From positions 1-64,000 of the forward strand of contig JBLMZA010000119.1 of NCBI GenBank assembly GCA_050258555.1: a DNA stretch of 64,000 nucleotides. The letters are read 5' to 3'. Every line of letters starts with the position of its first letter. Positions within the stretch are counted from its first letter, which is position 1. Shown piece after piece: positions 60,606-64,000 of this stretch. The notes under the pieces were generated by a model. It ran no database searches. It was given only the letters and a program-made list of their open reading frames with translations, and was not told the origin of the DNA. This stretch comes from CAISDA01 sp050258555 (GTDB lineage: Bacteria; Bacteroidota; Ignavibacteria; UBA10030; UBA8401). A program made the translations under genes and the position numbers.

Positions 60606-62654
60606 ATGCGCGGTCTCATCGCGCGCATCGATGAAAAAGGGAGGGCAGCGCGTATGCTTGTGTCAGCGTTTTTCTTCACCTGCATCATTCTCTTCGTCGG
60701 CGCATTCTTCGTGCGCAGCGTGCGCACGGCGCTCAAGCCGCCGCTGCAGCTGGGCAGGCCGGAACACCGGACGAACCGCATCGCGGCGCGCCTGAGGCGC
60801 GTGCTCGATGCCGTATTCCTCCCGACAGACCGGCTCCGCCTCTTCCTTCTCGGCTGCCTACTCATCGCGCTGACCGCGGTGATCGAATCGTTCGCCGAAG
60901 GCATGACCGATGCAGTCTCTCCCTTCCGCGTTCTCGGCCCCGCCTACCCGATCGTTACATTCCTGCAGGAGGCATCGAGCGCCGTGCTGATCGCCGTCGT
61001 CCTTGGTCTGCTCGTGCGGCGGTGGATCGTGCGTCCCCGTTCAATCAGCCGTCTGCAGTCGCCGATGCTCTTGTCGATGATCCTCATGATCGCCGTCACG
61101 ATCGTCGGCGTGGATGCGCTCCGCATCTCTGCGGGAGTTCAGGAGGCGGGATGGGCCTATCCGCTTTCAAGCCTGATTGCCCGGGCGCTTGGCACGCTTC
61201 CCGCTGCTCCCCTCCTCATGCATGCGGCATGGGCGGCGCACATCCTGTGTGTGCTCGCGTTTTTTTATCTGCTTTCTGTGCCGTCCAACATACAGATCCT
61301 GGCTTCGCTGCCGAACCTCTTCTTTGCAAAAATGGAGGAACGCGGCATGCTTCCGCCCTACCGCGCCTCACGCGACGGAGCCGCACACATGACCGGGGCC
61401 ATCGACGCCACAGACCTGACATGGAAATCGCTTCTGGACGGGTACGCCTGCCTGGAATGCGGACGCTGCGACGCGGCCTGTCCGGCGCACGAGGCGGGTC
61501 TGCCGCTTTCTCCACAGCAGATCATCACCGGCATCCGTCATCGCACCGATGAACGCTTCCGCCAGTCCGCGGAAGCGAAACGGAAGGGAGCGTCCGGCGA
61601 CGGATCCCTCATCGGCTCGGTGCTGCACGGGCGCATCGCCGGTGACGCGTTGTGGTCGTGCACGACCTGCATGGCATGCGTCGATGCCTGTCCGGTGTCG
61701 GTTGAGCATGTCGATACGATCGTGGAATTCCGGCGCGGCCTTGTCGCGCGCGGGGCGGACATCCCCTCGACGCTTGCCGATGTCTTCCGCCGCATCGAAG
61801 AGCATGGCTCTCCCTATCCGGAAGCCGCCTCTCAATCGCGCTGCGAATGGGCCGAAGGCCTCGGCATTCCGACGCTTGCCGAACAGCCGCGGCATGACCT
61901 GCTGTTCTGGGTCGGATGCGCAGGGGCATTCGATGCGCGCTGCCGCAGCATCTCGAGCTCCTTCGCCCGGCTCCTGCAGCATGCCGGTGTGCGCTTCGCC
62001 ATCCTGGGCGATGAAGAGCGCTGCACAGGAGATGCGGCCCGGCGGCTCGGCAACGAGAAACTCGCCCGCGCGCTCATGCAGCACAATATCGACATCCTGA
62101 AGCGCTACCGCGTCAAAACGATCGTCACGACCTGTCCCCATTGCTACAACACGCTCAAGAATGAATATCCGGTCTTCGGCGGACGCTTCAGCGTTCTTCA
62201 TCATACCCAGTACCTCGATCAGCTGCTCCGCTCCGGCGCGCTCATTACGACGCATACGAGCACAGAACCGGTGCTCTATCATGATCCGTGTTACCTGGCC
62301 CGGGGCAACCGCATCGTCGACGAACCGCGCCGCATACTCAGGACCGTCTCCGTGGCCCGACCCGCCGAATTGGAGCACGCGAAGGAGCGGACACTCTGCT
62401 GCGGTGCGGGAGGAGGACGCATGTGGATGGACGGACACGCCGATGCGCCGATCATCACACGGTTTTCCGCACAGATGCGGGAGGCCAATTGCGGCTCCAT
62501 CGCCACGGCCTGTCCATTCTGCCTGACCAGCATTTCGGCCGGACTCCCGGCATCCGCCCGATCCGGTTACCCCATCGTCCGGGATGTGGCCGAACTGCTC
62601 TATGAGGCCATCGACACGCATGTGAAAGTTTCCCCCTTCATACACAGCAAATAA
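60606..62654 (+). CDS. Membrane-bound Fe-S oxidoreductase (HdrD/DsrK-type with DsrM-like membrane part)
   Basis: 682 residues. The N-terminal 230 residues hold about five to six membrane helices, like the nitrate-reductase-gamma/DsrM heme b domain; H206 and H212 in one helix are candidate heme ligands. Two [4Fe-4S] motifs follow: C282-C285-C288-C292 (CLECGRCDAACP) and C352-C355-C358-C362 (CTTCMACVDACP). Two CCG-type domains come next, with VTTCPHCYNTLKNEYP, ERTLCCGAGGGRMW and TACPFCLTSI. This is the layout of HdrD/GlpC/DsrK-type enzymes that pass electrons between quinones and thiol/disulfide or other partners. The substrate is unknown. Confidence 0.9.
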   Translation: MRGLIARIDEKGRAARMLVSAFFFTCIILFVGAFFVRSVRTALKPPLQLGRPEHRTNRIAARLRRVLDAVFLPTDRLRLFLLGCLLIALTAVIESFAEGMTDAVSPFRVLGPAYPIVTFLQEASSAVLIAVVLGLLVRRWIVRPRSISRLQSPMLLSMILMIAVTIVGVDALRISAGVQEAGWAYPLSSLIARALGTLPAAPLLMHAAWAAHILCVLAFFYLLSVPSNIQILASLPNLFFAKMEERGMLPPYRASRDGAAHMTGAIDATDLTWKSLLDGYACLECGRCDAACPAHEAGLPLSPQQIITGIRHRTDERFRQSAEAKRKGASGDGSLIGSVLHGRIAGDALWSCTTCMACVDACPVSVEHVDTIVEFRRGLVARGADIPSTLADVFRRIEEHGSPYPEAASQSRCEWAEGLGIPTLAEQPRHDLLFWVGCAGAFDARCRSISSSFARLLQHAGVRFAILGDEERCTGDAARRLGNEKLARALMQHNIDILKRYRVKTIVTTCPHCYNTLKNEYPVFGGRFSVLHHTQYLDQLLRSGALITTHTSTEPVLYHDPCYLARGNRIVDEPRRILRTVSVARPAELEHAKERTLCCGAGGGRMWMDGHADAPIITRFSAQMREANCGSIATACPFCLTSISAGLPASARSGYPIVRDVAELLYEAIDTHVKVSPFIHSK

Positions 62655-62681
62655 TACGTCTCCTCAAGCATAATGGATGTT

Positions 62682-62748
62682 GTGTTGGATTTTCCAACAC
62701 GGCTGTCGGCGATTCCAACACGCCACGGGGGTGCTCCGTGTTGAAATC
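62682..62748. promoter_or_regulatory. Two inverted repeats upstream of the sigma-54 promoter
   Basis: IR1 (62682-62700) is GTGTTGGA-TTT-TCCAACAC, perfect 8-bp arms. IR2 (62711-62748) has arms GATTCCAACACG and CGTGTTGAAATC with a 14-base spacer and one mismatch. The shared half-site CCAACAC and the distance from the -12 box (centres about 105 and 66 bp upstream) fit enhancer-binding-protein sites for sigma-54. Confidence 0.55.
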
Positions 62749-62782
62749 GGCGATTTGCCCTCCATTTCCCACACTCAAAATA

Positions 62783-62798
62783 TGGCAGACTATTTGCT
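62783..62798 (+). promoter_or_regulatory. Sigma-54 (RpoN) promoter
   Basis: TGGCA-GACTAT-TTGCT: the GG of the -24 element and the GC of the -12 element are exactly 10 bp apart, and all five bases of each core (TGGCA, TTGCT) match the sigma-54 consensus TGGCAc-N5-TTGCw. It is 52 bp before the next start codon and is preceded by palindromic sites. Confidence 0.7.
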
Positions 62799-62849
62799 TC
62801 TTACCGGGATAATTCACCCCTACACACTCTCAAAGAAAGGAATACGGCT

Positions 62850-63107
62850 ATGCTCAACTTCTCTGATGACACCATGTGGCTTACCGTGACCAATCTGGCT
62901 CTTGGTCTTGTCGTGCTTATTGCGTGCATCGTTGTCGTCCGTGTGTTCGCGCTGGAACTCTTCGGGCGGCTGCGCCATTCGTTTGCAGGCTCGCATGCCG
63001 GCGAACACGAACTCTATGTGTCCGATCTCGGACTGACAATGGCCGATGGCGGCGAGCGCATCGATGCCGACGCGAAGAAGCCTGCGGACGAGACCAAAAA
63101 GCAATGA
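62850..63107 (+). CDS. Small single-helix membrane protein
   Basis: 85 residues starting MLNFSDDTMWLTV with GAAAGGA 9 bp upstream. One membrane helix (about 12-35, LALGLVVLIACIVVVRVFAL), then a soluble tail rich in Gly/Asp and ending in a Lys/Asp-rich stretch. A short SD..L.MADGGERID motif resembles conserved tails but no family is recognised. First gene after the sigma-54 promoter; 43 bp before the GcvH-like gene. Confidence 0.75.
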   Translation: MLNFSDDTMWLTVTNLALGLVVLIACIVVVRVFALELFGRLRHSFAGSHAGEHELYVSDLGLTMADGGERIDADAKKPADETKKQ

Positions 63108-63150
63108 TCGATTCTGTCAGATCAACCGACAACCGACAAGAGGAGGTGTG

Positions 63151-64000
63151 ATGCGGTGTCCATTTCTGCGCGAAGCGCAGGTAAAATACTGCAAAACATC
63201 GGCCGTCAAGCGAATGATCGTTCGGATGCCCGTGCAGACGGTCGATGAGCGCTGTTCGTCGCGCGACTACGAACAGTGTCCGTCATTCCACGAACTGCGT
63301 GAGGAGCATCCCTCGCATACGCATTGTCCCTATCTGCATGAGTCGCTTGTCCAGTACTGCGCCGCGTCACCGGTGACGAAATACATTCCGCACTCGGAAT
63401 CGTCGATCACACGCTGCGGCAACGACAATCATCATTACTGCGATCTGTATCTTTCGGTTGCCGATCCCGATGCGGAAGCGGGCGTCGATGCGTCCGCATC
63501 GCCGGCTGACGCCTGCGACAACGCCCTGCATCTTCCGGAACGTCTCGGCTTCACATCGAATCATTTCTGGTTCGATCGTTCCGAGGACGGGACGTTCCAT
63601 ATCGGCCTCGACGGTTTTCTGGCAAAGCTGTTTACTTCGGTCGAGAAGATCAACTTCATCACGACGCGCGGCGTCGCCACGCCGATCGTCGTTCTGACGG
63701 TGCATGGCGTCGACCTCCAGTGCGTCTTTGCGTCTTCCATGCACATCACCGGCATCAATGCGTATCTGCGCACTTCGCCCGAAAAGCTTTTGACGCATCC
63801 CTACAGCGCCGGATGGCTCTTCGAAGGCACGATGGACCATCAGACGCAGACGCTGCCGCTTCTTCGCGGCGGCCAGGCGCAGGAATGGATGAAGCAGGAA
63901 TTCGAACATCTCTCGGACTTCGTGCACAATACGCTTCTGCCATCGCATCAGCCGGATGATCCCGTCATGGCCGACGGAGGCATTGCCGCCCCGGATCTGG
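63151..64000 (+). CDS. Cys-rich protein with GcvH-like domain (partial, runs off the window)
   Basis: At least 283 residues, ATG at 63151 with AGGAGG just upstream; no stop before the window end. Residues 1-100 contain a duplicated Cys pattern: C3-x10-C14 and C35-x7-C43, then C59-x10-C70 and C89-x7-C97, with CP[FY]L[RH]E[AS]-x-V[KQ]YC repeated at 3-14 and 59-70. Residues about 131-230 resemble the glycine cleavage H protein/lipoyl fold: LGFTSNHFWF, DGTFHIGLDGFLAKLF and HPYSAGWLFEGTM match GcvH landmarks. The position of the lipoyl Lys (usually ESVKA) reads GVDLQ in my by-eye alignment, so lipoylation is unlikely. Possible metal- or cluster-binding electron carrier; function unknown. Confidence 0.7.
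   Translation, partial: MRCPFLREAQVKYCKTSAVKRMIVRMPVQTVDERCSSRDYEQCPSFHELREEHPSHTHCPYLHESLVQYCAASPVTKYIPHSESSITRCGNDNHHYCDLYLSVADPDAEAGVDASASPADACDNALHLPERLGFTSNHFWFDRSEDGTFHIGLDGFLAKLFTSVEKINFITTRGVATPIVVLTVHGVDLQCVFASSMHITGINAYLRTSPEKLLTHPYSAGWLFEGTMDHQTQTLPLLRGGQAQEWMKQEFEHLSDFVHNTLLPSHQPDDPVMADGGIAAPDL

Noticed and set aside
62655..62849. A gene in the gap before the 85-residue protein
   Set aside because: Short frames there have no motif; the stretch is better explained by palindromes and the sigma-54 promoter.

Overview
The window looks like a chromosomal segment of a GC-rich, Gram-negative, probably uncultured bacterium of the Bacteroidota/Chlorobiota (FCB) group. The evidence is a TonB-dependent receptor with an N-terminal carboxypeptidase-regulatory domain, an 11-subunit complex I operon without nuoE/F/G, a DUF4905 protein, a GxGYxYP protein, a tricorn-like protease, paired DUF3857 transglutaminase proteins and many SPI/SPII signal peptides. 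The exact class (Ignavibacteria- or Kapabacteria-like) is inference. No rRNA, CRISPR array or intact mobile element was seen. There are two tRNA genes, tRNA-Pro(TGG) and tRNA-Arg(CCG).

Layout. 1-2200 is an AT-richer accessory edge. It holds a short, out-of-place fragment resembling a beta-proteobacterial LysM protein (up to about 246), a lipoprotein gene cut by that junction, and a broken tyrosine recombinase next to tRNA-Pro. 2.3-8.7 kb: a histidine kinase, then clpB and dnaK. 9.0-10.7 kb: birA-coaX on the plus strand. 10.7-15.0 kb: a TonB-dependent receptor, yraN and sdaA. 15.1-25.9 kb: the complete nuoABCDHIJKLMN operon (minus strand), ended by a strong terminator. 26-30.5 kb: a TPR membrane protein, tRNA-Arg, a double-PDZ protein, a lipoprotein pair (one an alpha/beta hydrolase) and an O-methyltransferase. 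30.5-34.0 kb: carB, preceded by an attenuator-like terminator. 34-40 kb: a URO-D family protein, a lipoprotein and a tightly packed operon running from an unknown gene and namZ through aroQ and a HAD phosphatase to acpS. 40-46.7 kb: a TPR protein divergent from two tandem DUF3857/transglutaminase proteins, then an aminotransferase class IV protein and a YedK/HMCES protein. 46.7-55.5 kb: an amino acid permease, a NapH/NapG-like polyferredoxin overlapping a DUF362 gene, a tricorn-like protease and an aquaporin. 55.7-59.6 kb: a second URO-D protein with L-rhamnose mutarotase, divergent from a GxGYxYP protein. 59.7-64 kb (plus strand): DUF4905, a membrane-bound HdrD/DsrM-like Fe-S oxidoreductase, a small membrane protein, and the start of a large Cys-rich protein with a glycine-cleavage-H-like domain. 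The last two follow a convincing sigma-54 promoter with palindromic upstream sites.

The most interesting region is the right end (60.6-64.0 kb). It holds a membrane Fe-S oxidoreductase, a single-TM protein and a GcvH-like protein that appears to lack the lipoyl lysine and carries a duplicated Cys-rich N-terminus. The last two are under apparent sigma-54 control, and the operon continues beyond the window.
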